Below are positions 25,389-34,256 of a stretch of 64,000 nt of DNA, one piece after another. Where the stretch lies: contig NZ_DOPX01000028.1 in assembly GCF_003514505.1 (NCBI RefSeq), positions 1-64,000 on the forward strand, in the 5' to 3' direction. Source of the stretch: Proteiniclasticum sp. Lineage in GTDB: Bacteria > Bacillota > Clostridia > Clostridiales > Clostridiaceae. The first letter of the stretch is position 1, and each line of letters starts with the position of its first letter. The notes under the pieces are model-generated. The model saw only the letters and a list, made by a program, of their open reading frames with translations, was not told where the DNA came from and ran no database searches. Made by a program: the position numbers and the translations under genes.

Positions 25389-26741
25389 TTAATCAACCAT
25401 AAATGTTGTAATGGAATGATCCGGAAGATTGATGTTTATCCCTTGACCATCCACCACCAGAGCCAGCTCCGCGATAAAACCTTCATTCTGAGCAACCACA
25501 ACAATCCGGCCGTCAGGATTACGGAACGCCACTGCATATACCCCTTCTTTTGTGACACTGATCTCCAGCCTTTTCGCCCCTACAGCGATATATTTCGAAA
25601 AATGACCAATATAGTAATACGAATTATTATAGATCAGCCTCTTCTGGTTGCGGTCATACATCAATGGTGCTTCACAGTAATTGTGGACATGGTTCGGTCC
25701 CCCAATCTCATTCAGCACGAGATTCCAGTCAATCCACCCTCGGCTCCAGTTGTTAAAGTCACCAATGATGTTTCGGCCATATCTTTCCCCATTGGACCAA
25801 GAGCCCAAATACCCATTGTGCACCGCATTTTCAGAGGTGGTTGTCAGCTCCACGCACCCCTCTGTAAAAAGGAGATGCTTCTCTGGATACAAGTTATGAA
25901 GCGCTGTAAGATTTTCGAAAGCTTCACTGACATACCAGTGATTTCCCACACCCCACACATACTTTGCCGCTTCTTTGTCTGAAAGCACCACAGACCCACG
26001 TTCCACGAGAACATCCCTATTGTGGTCCCACACAATGATCTCTGTACCGGGATGAGCTTCTTTCAGCACTGGCCCAAGATGATTCTTAATAAAATCTCTC
26101 TCTTCCTCAGCCGTATAGATACAGGAATCCCAAGTCTGGGTGGCGAGCGGTTCATTTTGTATGCTCACCGCCCAGATGTCAATGCCACGCTTCTTCATCT
26201 CCTCAATGTATCTCACATAATATTTCGCCCAGGTTTCGCTGTATTCCGGAAGAAGTTTTCCGCCATAGTTCATTTCACCTGTATCTTTCATATAACCCGG
26301 CGGGCTCCAAGGAGACGCAAGAAGCTTCAGAGGCTCCCCTGCATACCCCTCAGCATCTTTGATCATCGGAACAACCCACTTGTCTTCTCTGGAGAGATCA
26401 AAGCTGCGAAGATCCTGATCCCCCTCTTCCACATAAACATAATTTTCAAGCGAGAAGTCACACGAATTAATATGAACTCTCCCCAGAACATACCCCAAAC
26501 CTTCCGATTTCGAAAAATAGGCACGAAGCGCTTCCTGCCTCACCATTTCAGGAGCTTCGGATAACGTGTACGCCGCAGATTCCGTAAATGCGCCACCAAA
26601 GCCCATGAACTCCTGATACTCCATCTGGCTGTTCACGACGATCACAGGCCTCTTTGCATCATAAGACCCCATTTCCCTATCAGGCAGTGTTTTCCAGAAT
26701 TTCAATTCTCTCTTTTCAGACCTTACCGCTTTAATTTTCAT
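25389..26741 (-). CDS. GH30-family glycoside hydrolase, cytoplasmic
   Basis: The 450-aa enzyme has a (beta/alpha)8 barrel and beta-side domain. GFGGAFTESAAYTL and SPWSPPGYMK are GH30 signatures. The acid/base is Glu197 in SIQNEP and the nucleophile is Glu294 in LFTEGC. GH30 includes glucosylceramidase-like beta-glucosidases, beta-1,6-glucanases and xylanases. Without a signal peptide this one acts on imported sugars. The ATG overlaps the stop of the upstream phosphorylase (ATGA) and has AGGAGG. I infer trimming of beta-linked (perhaps 1,6-branched) oligosaccharides together with the two phosphorylases. Confidence 0.85.
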   Translation of the reverse strand: MKIKAVRSEKRELKFWKTLPDREMGSYDAKRPVIVVNSQMEYQEFMGFGGAFTESAAYTLSEAPEMVRQEALRAYFSKSEGLGYVLGRVHINSCDFSLENYVYVEEGDQDLRSFDLSREDKWVVPMIKDAEGYAGEPLKLLASPWSPPGYMKDTGEMNYGGKLLPEYSETWAKYYVRYIEEMKKRGIDIWAVSIQNEPLATQTWDSCIYTAEEERDFIKNHLGPVLKEAHPGTEIIVWDHNRDVLVERGSVVLSDKEAAKYVWGVGNHWYVSEAFENLTALHNLYPEKHLLFTEGCVELTTTSENAVHNGYLGSWSNGERYGRNIIGDFNNWSRGWIDWNLVLNEIGGPNHVHNYCEAPLMYDRNQKRLIYNNSYYYIGHFSKYIAVGAKRLEISVTKEGVYAVAFRNPDGRIVVVAQNEGFIAELALVVDGQGININLPDHSITTFMVD

Positions 26742-29700
26742 AATTCCTCCTTAACCTTATACACCATGACAATCTGCTTCACTTGTCGTTCTCGAACTTT
26801 ATGCGCCAATTCACCGCTTATGGATGAACATTTTTCCCCATCCACCTTATAATAATCAACAGCCACCTGTTCTGAATAGGTTGGGAGCCCCGTAGCATTC
26901 TCAATAATGAACTCAATTTCTGAAAAGAGTGTCGTTCTCAAACGTCCCTCCACAAAGAAATCCACATTCAGCACTGGTTCGGGCGTAAACCTCAAGGTGT
27001 CTGTATAGGTGAACAGCATTTTTCCAAACATCATGTGCTGCCAGATACTGAGCATCTCCGAAGTGGACCCACTGAGTCTGGCCACAAATCCCTGACCATG
27101 AACACTTCTGTTTGGATTGAGACTGCTTGCGATGAAACTTGAGTTCTCCAGTGTGGAACGCCCATAAATCTGCGGGTCCATGAAACAGACCAGGTTCATT
27201 TTGATTTCTTCAAAGAACAAGTCATAAAGACCTCCCTTCAATAGGCCCAGAAGATATTTATACGTCATATGAAGGAAATTACTCTCCCGCTCCAGCCATC
27301 CTGGCGAGAAAGCTCTGATTCTGCCAATTTCGTAGCTCATCTCCTCCAGAGACTCACTGGTCTTATAAGTATTCAGCACCTCATCGTAGATACCTGAGTT
27401 CCTGACCAGGTGATATAGCCTCTGATTTTCTTCCCGCGACCCAATCTTATAGTATCTTGCAGGAGCTTCCAAGAAAAACGGAAGTTTTATCAGTTCAAAA
27501 GCTTTTGCGCGAACGGCCTGTAACCCATAAAAGGTTCGCCCCTCCAGCATTTCATAGTCACTGACTTCATAATGCAGATATGTAGGCAGCATACCGCCAT
27601 GGAAAGACTTCGCCCGGTCAATTCCATCCAGGAGTTTCCTTTCGATCAGCTCAAGAAACTCAACAGTTTCTTCGACTCCCATAATCTTCTCTGTACCGGT
27701 GATTTCATACTGAATCTTCTTTCTGAAACCTTCTCTAAGAGAGGACATCTCATCCCATTGGTCAAAAAGAGACAGCCCCTTCGAAAGGACTTCTACAATC
27801 CCCCGATAGAGTTCATAAGTTACATCCAACACACTCACAGGGTCTGTCAGATTATTCTTGAGAAATCTCACCACACGGACCAGTTCCACAGTTTCGCTCA
27901 TCCCAGAACCAAATACCCCTGGAAGACCATTCATGGCATCGTTCCAGCCAGGCCTGTTGGCCTCCATTTCCATCCCCATTCCATAAGGATCCAGTGTAGT
28001 AAACTTCACAAGGATAAGATTCAGAAGCTTCTGAGCAAGGTTCGTCTCATAGATTCTTCCGTCCACCATTCTCCAGTTAGACTGTTCAAAGCGGATGGAA
28101 TGCTTCTCTTCTTTGATGGCACCATACTGTCTGATCGTCCCATTTTCAGTGAGCCCGTACTTCTCATGTCTTGGCAGCACATAGGCAGGGCTCTCATAAT
28201 ACCGGTATGTCTTATCTTCAAACAAAAGCTCCTGAAGCTGATCCGGGTAAACACTGAGATAAGTTTCAATCAGATCAAAATTATACGTCCAATGATCAGA
28301 CCAGTACCCTTCTCCGAATACCGCCTCAGTATGCTGCTCAGACATTTCCAGAAGCCTTGATAAAAACTCCTCTTCACGGACAAGAAGCTTGATTTCTTCA
28401 CGCTGGATCCTCATCATAACAGCTCCCGGTGTAAAATGATCAGCAAGAATCTCTTTCAGCTGTTCCTGACCCGAAAGAATATAGTTTTCCAGGAGATTAT
28501 TTGCAGCTTCCGTATCTATGGTGAAAGTAGTGCCTTGAACCCCCAATGGGTTGTATCCATCCAGCTGCAGAAGATTCATGAACATCTTCACATTAAACAG
28601 ACCCGCCTCTGGCACGAAAAGAACATCATTACGCCTGTTCTGATTCACATCCCGATAGTTTCCATTTCCCTGAGAGTAAAACTCGGGGGCTAGAGAATAA
28701 AAATTATAGTCCCGCTCTGGGTCTCCATGCTTTCTGGAGAACACATGATAGACTTTCTTCTTATCTCCTTCCCCAAAGATGAGCGGATAGCCTCCGCGCA
28801 AGGTATTGTCCAAAAAGTTCTGTTTCAGATACGCATCGAAAACAGGGAATCCGGATTCTGTTTCTATGACACGAACCATATCATCGATGATGTTCTCCGC
28901 CTCAAGAAGCTTATGAGAAATATAGGCTCCTTTGGCAAAAGAGGAAGCTCTCTCGTTGATGATCTCCACATCAGAAACATTGCCGATGATGGTATGGAGG
29001 TGAAGATGCTCTCCAGCCCCAAGGATTTTAAATACCGGCGTAAAGCCGCAAGGTACTTGATTGACCAGTATCTGATTCTGAAGATCCCACTCTTGAAGAC
29101 TTTGGTTCTCCATATGAACCGGCACAGTAAGTGAAGTGTCATATCCGAAAATCTTCTCCAGATCCACAACCGGCTTGATCAGCTCTCCATCCTCCAGAAA
29201 AGAAAGATAGAAATGCCCCTTCTGATTCATGGAGATTTCTGCATCATCCCCACTGGATGCTTTGAACTTATAAAAGGGAATATGATTTTCTATATTCTCG
29301 ACGCCCATCCAGGAAACCATGAGATTTGACATATTCTTATAGGTTTCATTGGTTGTGCCTGAGGGAAGAATATTAGCAAGACCATCTACAATCTCAATGG
29401 CTCTCTGACTTCCTTCATTGATGATTTCAACCTTTCTGACAAGCCCAGCCACCGGTTCATTCACAAGTCCAAAATATGTGACCTTGTACGTAATCTTACG
29501 GGTCTTATTGACTTCCACTATAGAAAAATGCCCCCGGGAAATCTGCATATCTCTCTGCACTTCATCTTGGCTGCTCACAGCAAAGGGTTCGTATACTTCC
29601 CCATCAACCTTCACGAAACTGCGGAATCCATATCGGTCCACATACTGATAGCTCGTATTGGCGGGAAAGAATTCCTGTATCGGCTCATTTTTGTCTCGAA

Positions 29701-29854
29701 CACCAAAACTGGTGATGCCTTGGCCCCGATTGGCATAAAATGCCCATAAAGGAATTCCATACAACCCTGCAATCCCTGGCAGAAAACTGGAAAAGGGTTT
29801 CCCTTTATCGTAATTTTCTATGATAAAATCCTTATTTTTAAAATAATAGCGCAT
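26738..29854 (-). CDS. clan GH-Q phosphorylase-like protein, 1038 aa
   Basis: This is a second large cytoplasmic GH94-like enzyme. The N-terminal region (RGQGITSFGVRDKNEPIQEF, residues 43-62) resembles the start of cellobiose-phosphorylase-like proteins. The (alpha/alpha)6 barrel has SRKHGDPERDYNF (373-385) and ANRPGWNDAMNGLPG, with Asp639 at the catalytic position. It shares only the core motifs with the protein at 18107-21547, so the two probably act on different linkages or chain lengths. It is first in an operon with GH30, behind a LacI-type operator. AGGGGG precedes the ATG. Activity on a specific disaccharide cannot be read from sequence. Confidence 0.72.
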   Translation of the reverse strand: MRYYFKNKDFIIENYDKGKPFSSFLPGIAGLYGIPLWAFYANRGQGITSFGVRDKNEPIQEFFPANTSYQYVDRYGFRSFVKVDGEVYEPFAVSSQDEVQRDMQISRGHFSIVEVNKTRKITYKVTYFGLVNEPVAGLVRKVEIINEGSQRAIEIVDGLANILPSGTTNETYKNMSNLMVSWMGVENIENHIPFYKFKASSGDDAEISMNQKGHFYLSFLEDGELIKPVVDLEKIFGYDTSLTVPVHMENQSLQEWDLQNQILVNQVPCGFTPVFKILGAGEHLHLHTIIGNVSDVEIINERASSFAKGAYISHKLLEAENIIDDMVRVIETESGFPVFDAYLKQNFLDNTLRGGYPLIFGEGDKKKVYHVFSRKHGDPERDYNFYSLAPEFYSQGNGNYRDVNQNRRNDVLFVPEAGLFNVKMFMNLLQLDGYNPLGVQGTTFTIDTEAANNLLENYILSGQEQLKEILADHFTPGAVMMRIQREEIKLLVREEEFLSRLLEMSEQHTEAVFGEGYWSDHWTYNFDLIETYLSVYPDQLQELLFEDKTYRYYESPAYVLPRHEKYGLTENGTIRQYGAIKEEKHSIRFEQSNWRMVDGRIYETNLAQKLLNLILVKFTTLDPYGMGMEMEANRPGWNDAMNGLPGVFGSGMSETVELVRVVRFLKNNLTDPVSVLDVTYELYRGIVEVLSKGLSLFDQWDEMSSLREGFRKKIQYEITGTEKIMGVEETVEFLELIERKLLDGIDRAKSFHGGMLPTYLHYEVSDYEMLEGRTFYGLQAVRAKAFELIKLPFFLEAPARYYKIGSREENQRLYHLVRNSGIYDEVLNTYKTSESLEEMSYEIGRIRAFSPGWLERESNFLHMTYKYLLGLLKGGLYDLFFEEIKMNLVCFMDPQIYGRSTLENSSFIASSLNPNRSVHGQGFVARLSGSTSEMLSIWQHMMFGKMLFTYTDTLRFTPEPVLNVDFFVEGRLRTTLFSEIEFIIENATGLPTYSEQVAVDYYKVDGEKCSSISGELAHKVRERQVKQIVMVYKVKEEL

Positions 29855-29927
29855 AGTACCCCCTGATATACATCGAATAAATTACGCCGATTTCCTCTCT
29901 GCTATCTAGGTTTTCATCCAAATGCCA

Positions 29928-29951
29928 GTTAACGAAATCGGTTTCGTTAAC
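29928..29951. promoter_or_regulatory. LacI-family operator upstream of the phosphorylase operon
   Basis: A 24-bp palindrome with arms GTTAACGAAA and TTTCGTTAAC around TCGG is mismatched only at one pair beside the centre. It lies just downstream of the -10 of the promoter at 29955-29982. The inner GAAAnCGnTTTC core is typical of LacI/CcpA-family sites and recurs twice near the importer promoter. Confidence 0.8.
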
Positions 29952-29954
29952 TCT

Positions 29955-29982
29955 ATAATATCATAGGATTTCCTTAAAGCAA
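29955..29982 (-). promoter_or_regulatory. promoter of the phosphorylase-GH30 operon
   Basis: On the minus strand, -35 TTGCTT (29977-29982) and -10 TATTAT (29955-29960) are 16 bp apart. The operator begins four bases after the -10. Confidence 0.6.
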
Positions 29983-30101
29983 ACAAAAGGTTTCCCTTTA
30001 GGAACGCCCTTTTAGTTTTACGCTTTGATATAACCAGATTCCTCAACACCTTTCATCAGAGCCCTCTAATTCAGGCCTCTCAGGAAACTCTAAAATGAAG
30101 A

Positions 30102-30130
30102 AGAGATCTGAAGTATCACCTCAGATCTCT
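30102..30130 (-). terminator. lacI terminator
   Basis: AGAGATCTGA and TCAGATCTCT form a perfect 10-bp stem with a 9-base loop, 24 bp after the regulator stop; TCTTCATTTT follows on the minus strand. Confidence 0.7.
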
Positions 30131-30153
30131 TTTCCAGGTTTGACTATTCTATC

Positions 30154-31164
30154 TTATATCGTCGATTCCCGTATCACCAGTTCCACAGGAACTCGCTTTA
30201 CAATACCGGGAACACTCTCTGTTTCATGATTGATCAGGGCAATGAGATGCTTTGCCGCCTCTCTGCCTATTCTGATCTTGTCCTGAGCAATGGTCGTCAA
30301 GGAAGGCGATGTATATTTGGTCAGCTCGATATTGTCGAATCCAACAACACTCACATCTTCTGGTATTCTGTACCCTAACTCTTTCAGCGCTCTGATTGCA
30401 CCAAGGGCAATATCATCGCTGGCAGCATAAATAGCATCCGGAACACCTCCATACTGGCTGATTAGCTGATAAAGAGCATTTTTACCGCTGTTGAAATCAT
30501 AGTTATTGGCTTCAATGATCAGCTTCTCATCGATTTCCACATCGGCCTTTCTTAAAACGTCTTTATACGCTTCTATACGCTCTTGCGCAGCAAAGGATCT
30601 CATAGGTCCTGCGATGTGGGCAATCTTCTTGGCCCCCTTTAGCCTCAGGTAGTTCAAAACCATCCTTGTACCCTGATAATTGTCTGAAATGATCGTAGGT
30701 ACGTTGAGAACGCCATTATCCACGGTGACAATGGGGATTCCGCTTTCTGTGAGCTCCTTCAGACTGACATCATCCACATCGACAGTAACAATGAAGACTC
30801 CATCCACATTCTTATACTTGCACCATTCAAGATAGCTCAGAGACTGATGGCCCACTTTTTTAGAAACAAAAGTCACTTCATAACCCAAGTCTTCCACATA
30901 GGTCTTGAACGCCTCCAACACACCACTGAAAAAATGATGTTCCAGTCCGATATTCATATCTTCGCTGAAAAGCACTCCTATAGACCAGCTGTTTTTTGTG
31001 GCAAGCTGTCTTGCATTGGAATTCGGAACATATCCCATAAGCTTCGCAATCGCAATGATTTCTTCTTTTCTTTTCTTGCTGATTGTCGATGAGTTATTGA
31101 GCGCCTTTGAGACTGTACTGGACGAGCAACCAGCCTTTTTCGCAATATCGTAAATCGTCACCAT
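30154..31164 (-). CDS. LacI-family transcriptional repressor
   Basis: The 336-aa product has an N-terminal LacI HTH (TIYDIAKKAGCSSSTVSKALN) and hinge (GYVPNSNARQLATK). The periplasmic-binding-like sensor domain follows (VDGVFIVTVD, ASDDIALGAIRALKELGYRIPEDVSVVGFDN). It is divergently unlinked but directly upstream of the phosphorylase operon on the same strand. Palindromes at 29928, 25099 and 25375 are plausible targets. The inducer is probably a mono- or oligosaccharide from the imported glucan. The start is ATG 31164 with GGGAGAT. Confidence 0.9.
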   Translation of the reverse strand: MVTIYDIAKKAGCSSSTVSKALNNSSTISKKRKEEIIAIAKLMGYVPNSNARQLATKNSWSIGVLFSEDMNIGLEHHFFSGVLEAFKTYVEDLGYEVTFVSKKVGHQSLSYLEWCKYKNVDGVFIVTVDVDDVSLKELTESGIPIVTVDNGVLNVPTIISDNYQGTRMVLNYLRLKGAKKIAHIAGPMRSFAAQERIEAYKDVLRKADVEIDEKLIIEANNYDFNSGKNALYQLISQYGGVPDAIYAASDDIALGAIRALKELGYRIPEDVSVVGFDNIELTKYTSPSLTTIAQDKIRIGREAAKHLIALINHETESVPGIVKRVPVELVIRESTI

Positions 31165-31188
31165 TCTTCTATCTCCCTATACTGACTT

Positions 31189-31211
31189 CAAACCACACTC
31201 ATTGTGGTTTG
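31189..31211. promoter_or_regulatory. inverted repeat in the lacI leader
   Basis: CAAACCACA and TGTGGTTTG are perfect 9-bp arms around five bases, 25 bp before the lacI start and 40 bp after its -10. It could be an autoregulatory operator or an RNA hairpin; it does not match the GAAAnCG operator core. Confidence 0.45.
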
Positions 31212-31250
31212 AACATTTCATAAAACTACAAATTCTATTCTCTTCTAAAA

Positions 31251-31279
31251 ATTCTACACTACAAACCTTATTTCTTCAA
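31251..31279 (-). promoter_or_regulatory. lacI promoter
   Basis: TTGAAG (31274-31279) and TAGAAT (31251-31256) are 17 bp apart on the minus strand. Confidence 0.6.
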
Positions 31280-31333
31280 TCTTCTCCATATAATCTCTTT
31301 ATTATTACTGGAGTATCAAAGGATATCTTCAAC

Positions 31334-31369
31334 AAAAAAAGATGCAGCATGACGATTCACACTGCATCC
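31334..31369 (-). terminator. terminator of the hisC/zinc-ribbon unit
   Basis: On the minus strand GGATGCAG and CTGCATC are followed by seven T residues, 10 bp after the zinc-ribbon gene stop. Confidence 0.8.
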
Positions 31370-31378
31370 TGATGGTAT

Positions 31379-31834
31379 TTAGCCTATTTCCTTCCCACAG
31401 CTTTTACAGAACCTGGCGTCCTCTTCATTGAGTTCCTTGCAATGGGGGCAGCGAATTCTAACGACTTCCTTCTGCACACTTTTCGAAGAAGGTAGATCTA
31501 TCTCTTCCAGTGCATCTTTCAGCATCCCCCCAGCGGCTTTCGTATAGGGAGTGAGATCTTCCCTGGCTTTTTCAGGGTCAAGCACAAGGCCAGACCCTGC
31601 GGCTCCTCTGGCCCCTAGATTCATCACAAAGGATCCGATGCCGATCAGAATAAAGCCAAAGAACCCGTTTTGCATGAAGTTTCCTTCATGAGCGAAAGGG
31701 TCTCCTGTAAAGGCGATGAAAAAGACTGACAGGAAGAGGATGATGCCAATGCCCATCATGGCCATGCCTGCATAGTACAGACCTTTCCTCTCCGGAGATA
31801 TTTTCTTTTTGTCTCTTGGTTCCTGATTGTCCAA
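31379..31834 (-). CDS. small membrane protein with a C-terminal zinc ribbon
   Basis: The 151-aa protein has two membrane helices (YYAGMAMMGIGIILFLSVFF and FFGFILIGIGSFVMNLGA), a cytoplasmic linker, and a C-terminal CPHC-x10-CKSC zinc ribbon (CPHCKELNEEDARFCKSCG). Such zinc-ribbon membrane proteins are common in Clostridia with no assigned role. It lies 13 bp after hisC and ends at the shared terminator. Confidence 0.75.
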   Translation of the reverse strand: MDNQEPRDKKKISPERKGLYYAGMAMMGIGIILFLSVFFIAFTGDPFAHEGNFMQNGFFGFILIGIGSFVMNLGARGAAGSGLVLDPEKAREDLTPYTKAAGGMLKDALEEIDLPSSKSVQKEVVRIRCPHCKELNEEDARFCKSCGKEIG

Positions 31835-31847
31835 CGATACTCCTCCT

Positions 31848-32951
31848 TTAGATGCCGTCCATTTCTGCTAAAACTTCTTTATATGCCTTCATAAATCCGA
31901 TGTTATGATCCATGGTGGAGATAGATACTCTGATATGACCTGGAATTCCAAGGAAGCCGCCAGGTCTTATGATATATCCTTTTTGCATGAGCCTTCTGAA
32001 AATCTCCATATCATCTCTTTTGGTGTCCCAGAGGATAAAGTTCGCATCCGTTACCACATAGGACTGTCCCAGATCTTCCAGCTCTTTGTAGAAGAACTCT
32101 TTCCCTCTGGTGTTTTCTGTCACTACTTCATCTAAAAACTCTTCATCCTGAAGGGCTGCCACCGCAGCTTCCTGGGCAAAGAGATTCACATCAAAGGGAT
32201 CCACCACCCGGTAGAAATATCCGATGAGCTCAGGATCTGCAAATCCATACCCTACTCTTAACGAAGCCATACCATAGGCTTTAGAGAAGGTTCTGAGCAC
32301 AATGAGGTTTTTATAGGCGTCCAAATAGTTCAACGCGTCAAAGTAGTCTTCTCTTGTCACATACTCCCTGTAAGCTTCGTCTAGAATCACCATGACAGAA
32401 GATGGCACGCTTTTCAGGAATGCTTCCAGCTCTTCTTTCCCAAAGGATGAACCTGTGGGATTGTTGGGATTGCAAAGATAAATGATCTTTGTTTTATCTG
32501 AAACCGCCTCCAGCATCAGGTCCAGATGGAGGGTCAGATCTTCCATGGCTGTTTTCACAACCTTTGCACCCATGAGCTTCGCATTGTCCTCATAACGTGA
32601 AAAGGAATGCTCCCCCATAATGATCTCATCCCCTGGATACAGAAAGGTGGACGAAATCACTTTAATCAGTGAATCTGATCCTCCTCCGATGATGATTTCT
32701 TCCATGGCTCTTCCGGTCCGAAGGCTCAGTTCATGACGTAAGCCGTAGGACCCTGAGTCCGGATAAAGGCTGATGTCCTCCAGTGTTCTTTTCATCATTT
32801 CCTTTACTTTTGGGCTGGCACCCATGGGATTCTCATTGGATGCCATTTTAACAACAGTTTCCAGCCCCAGTTCACGCTTAACCTCAGAAATTGGCTTCCC
32901 CGCCACATAGCGTTTCATCGCCTTGATCTCTTCTCTGATTCTAAATTCCAT
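31848..32951 (-). CDS. hisC: histidinol-phosphate aminotransferase family
   Basis: This 367-aa PLP-dependent fold-type I aminotransferase has SNENPMGASP at the N-terminus, CNPNNPTGS, ILDEAYREYV, and the PLP lysine in TFSKAYGMASLRVGYG. HisC transfers an amino group between histidinol phosphate and glutamate in histidine synthesis. No other his gene is nearby, so a broader role (aromatic aminotransferase or another substrate) is possible. AAGGGGGAAG precedes the ATG. It is co-transcribed with the zinc-ribbon protein. Confidence 0.82.
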   Translation of the reverse strand: MEFRIREEIKAMKRYVAGKPISEVKRELGLETVVKMASNENPMGASPKVKEMMKRTLEDISLYPDSGSYGLRHELSLRTGRAMEEIIIGGGSDSLIKVISSTFLYPGDEIIMGEHSFSRYEDNAKLMGAKVVKTAMEDLTLHLDLMLEAVSDKTKIIYLCNPNNPTGSSFGKEELEAFLKSVPSSVMVILDEAYREYVTREDYFDALNYLDAYKNLIVLRTFSKAYGMASLRVGYGFADPELIGYFYRVVDPFDVNLFAQEAAVAALQDEEFLDEVVTENTRGKEFFYKELEDLGQSYVVTDANFILWDTKRDDMEIFRRLMQKGYIIRPGGFLGIPGHIRVSISTMDHNIGFMKAYKEVLAEMDGI

Positions 32952-33049
32952 TTTCTTCCCCCTTGAATGAAATCGTATACTCCCATGATACCTTATGTAC
33001 CTATGTCAATCAACCCGGGATTTTATTCTGGAATGTACTGGTTTCAGAC

Positions 33050-33091
33050 AAAAAAAAGAAGGAGAGTTCTATTCAAAGAATCTTTCCTTCT
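33050..33091 (-). terminator. murB terminator
   Basis: AGAAGGA and TCCTTCT arms with an additional AGATTCT/AGAACT inner pairing are followed on the minus strand by eight T residues. Confidence 0.75.
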
Positions 33092-33111
33092 AAACTTCTT
33101 AAGATCTATAA

Positions 33112-34029
33112 TTAGTCTTCCCCAACAATGAGCACTTCAGTGCAGAGCTCGACGTTGAACTTGTCCAGAACAGTAGACTGAATATAGCTGATGAGATTTA
33201 GCACATCTTTCGCCTCCGCATGGTCTTTGTTGATGACAAATCCGCTGTGCTTTTCAGAAACCTGAGCACCGCCAATCTGATATCCCTTCAGACCTGCATC
33301 CTGAATGAGTTTTCCTGCATAATGTCCTGTAGGTCTCTTAAATGTGCTTCCTGCAGAGGGAAACTCCAGCGGCTGACGCTCTTCTCTTCTATGGGTAAGA
33401 TCATCAATCTTTTCCTTGATGTCCTCTACCCTGCCTGGCGTGAGCTTGATTACCGCATCCAGCACCACATAATTCTCCGTCTTAATGATGGATGTGCGGT
33501 ACCCCATCTCCAGACTTTCTTTTTTCAGTGTAATCACTCTAAGATCTTTTGTGATCACCCGGACACTTTCCAGCACAAAAGACATTTCTCCATCATAGGC
33601 ACCTGCGTTCATAAACACCGCTCCACCCAGAGTCCCCGGAATACCGCAGGCAAACTCAAAGCCTGTGAGACTTGCATCAAGGGCTTTCTTGGAAATATCC
33701 TCCAGAAGCGCTCCACATTCTGCGACAATGGTGTCTTCTTTGACAGTGATGCCGTTGATTTTATCTGTTTTAATGACAATTCCCCGGATTCCCCCATCCT
33801 TCACCAGAAGGTTGGAGCCATTTCCAATGAGGAAAGTAGGGATGTCTTTTTTTCTTACATATTCAATAATCTGAACCAGTTTATCCACAGAATTCGGTAT
33901 AACCAGTACATCTGCAGTCCCGCCAATTTCAAACCAAGTATGGTTTCTCATGGGTTCGTCCAGTAAAATCTCCTCTTTGGTGAGGATCGATGCCAAATCT
34001 TCATAGGCATACAAATATTTGTTCATCAT
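33112..34029 (-). CDS. murB: UDP-N-acetylmuramate dehydrogenase
   Basis: The 305-aa flavoenzyme reduces UDP-GlcNAc-enolpyruvate to UDP-MurNAc for peptidoglycan. The FAD domain shows NHTWFEIGGTADVLV, FLIGNGSNLLVKDGGI and FACGIPGTLGGAVFMNAGAY. The catalytic Ser lies in FPSAGSTFKRP and the C-terminal Glu in LCTEVLIVGE. It is the short type II form of Gram-positives. It is separated from uvrC by 227 bp with its own promoter. Usually rapZ-yvcK-whiA would follow; here the sugar locus intervenes. Confidence 0.95.
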   Translation of the reverse strand: MMNKYLYAYEDLASILTKEEILLDEPMRNHTWFEIGGTADVLVIPNSVDKLVQIIEYVRKKDIPTFLIGNGSNLLVKDGGIRGIVIKTDKINGITVKEDTIVAECGALLEDISKKALDASLTGFEFACGIPGTLGGAVFMNAGAYDGEMSFVLESVRVITKDLRVITLKKESLEMGYRTSIIKTENYVVLDAVIKLTPGRVEDIKEKIDDLTHRREERQPLEFPSAGSTFKRPTGHYAGKLIQDAGLKGYQIGGAQVSEKHSGFVINKDHAEAKDVLNLISYIQSTVLDKFNVELCTEVLIVGED

Positions 34030-34060
34030 CAGTGCTCCTTACAGTTCATTCCATCTATGC

Positions 34061-34089
34061 ATTATACACAATCCTGCGGAAGAAATAAA
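34061..34089 (-). promoter_or_regulatory. murB promoter
   Basis: TATAAT (34061-34066) with TTTATT (34084-34089) 17 bp upstream on the minus strand, 31 bp before the gene. The rest of 34090-34256 holds only an AT-rich hairpin near 34205-34230 that may end uvrC transcription. Confidence 0.55.
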
Positions 34090-34256
34090 TAGGCATTCGC
34101 ACAGAATGAAAGACAAATGTTACTTGAGACTCTATGTATCTTTGTCTCTATCCCCATCATAGCGCTCTTCTTTGACGAAATGGTTAAGGAATCATGACGA
34201 GAAAAAAAATTGTGAATTTTTTCCTTCTTCCTGATAAAACCCTTTCCAGAATTCCA

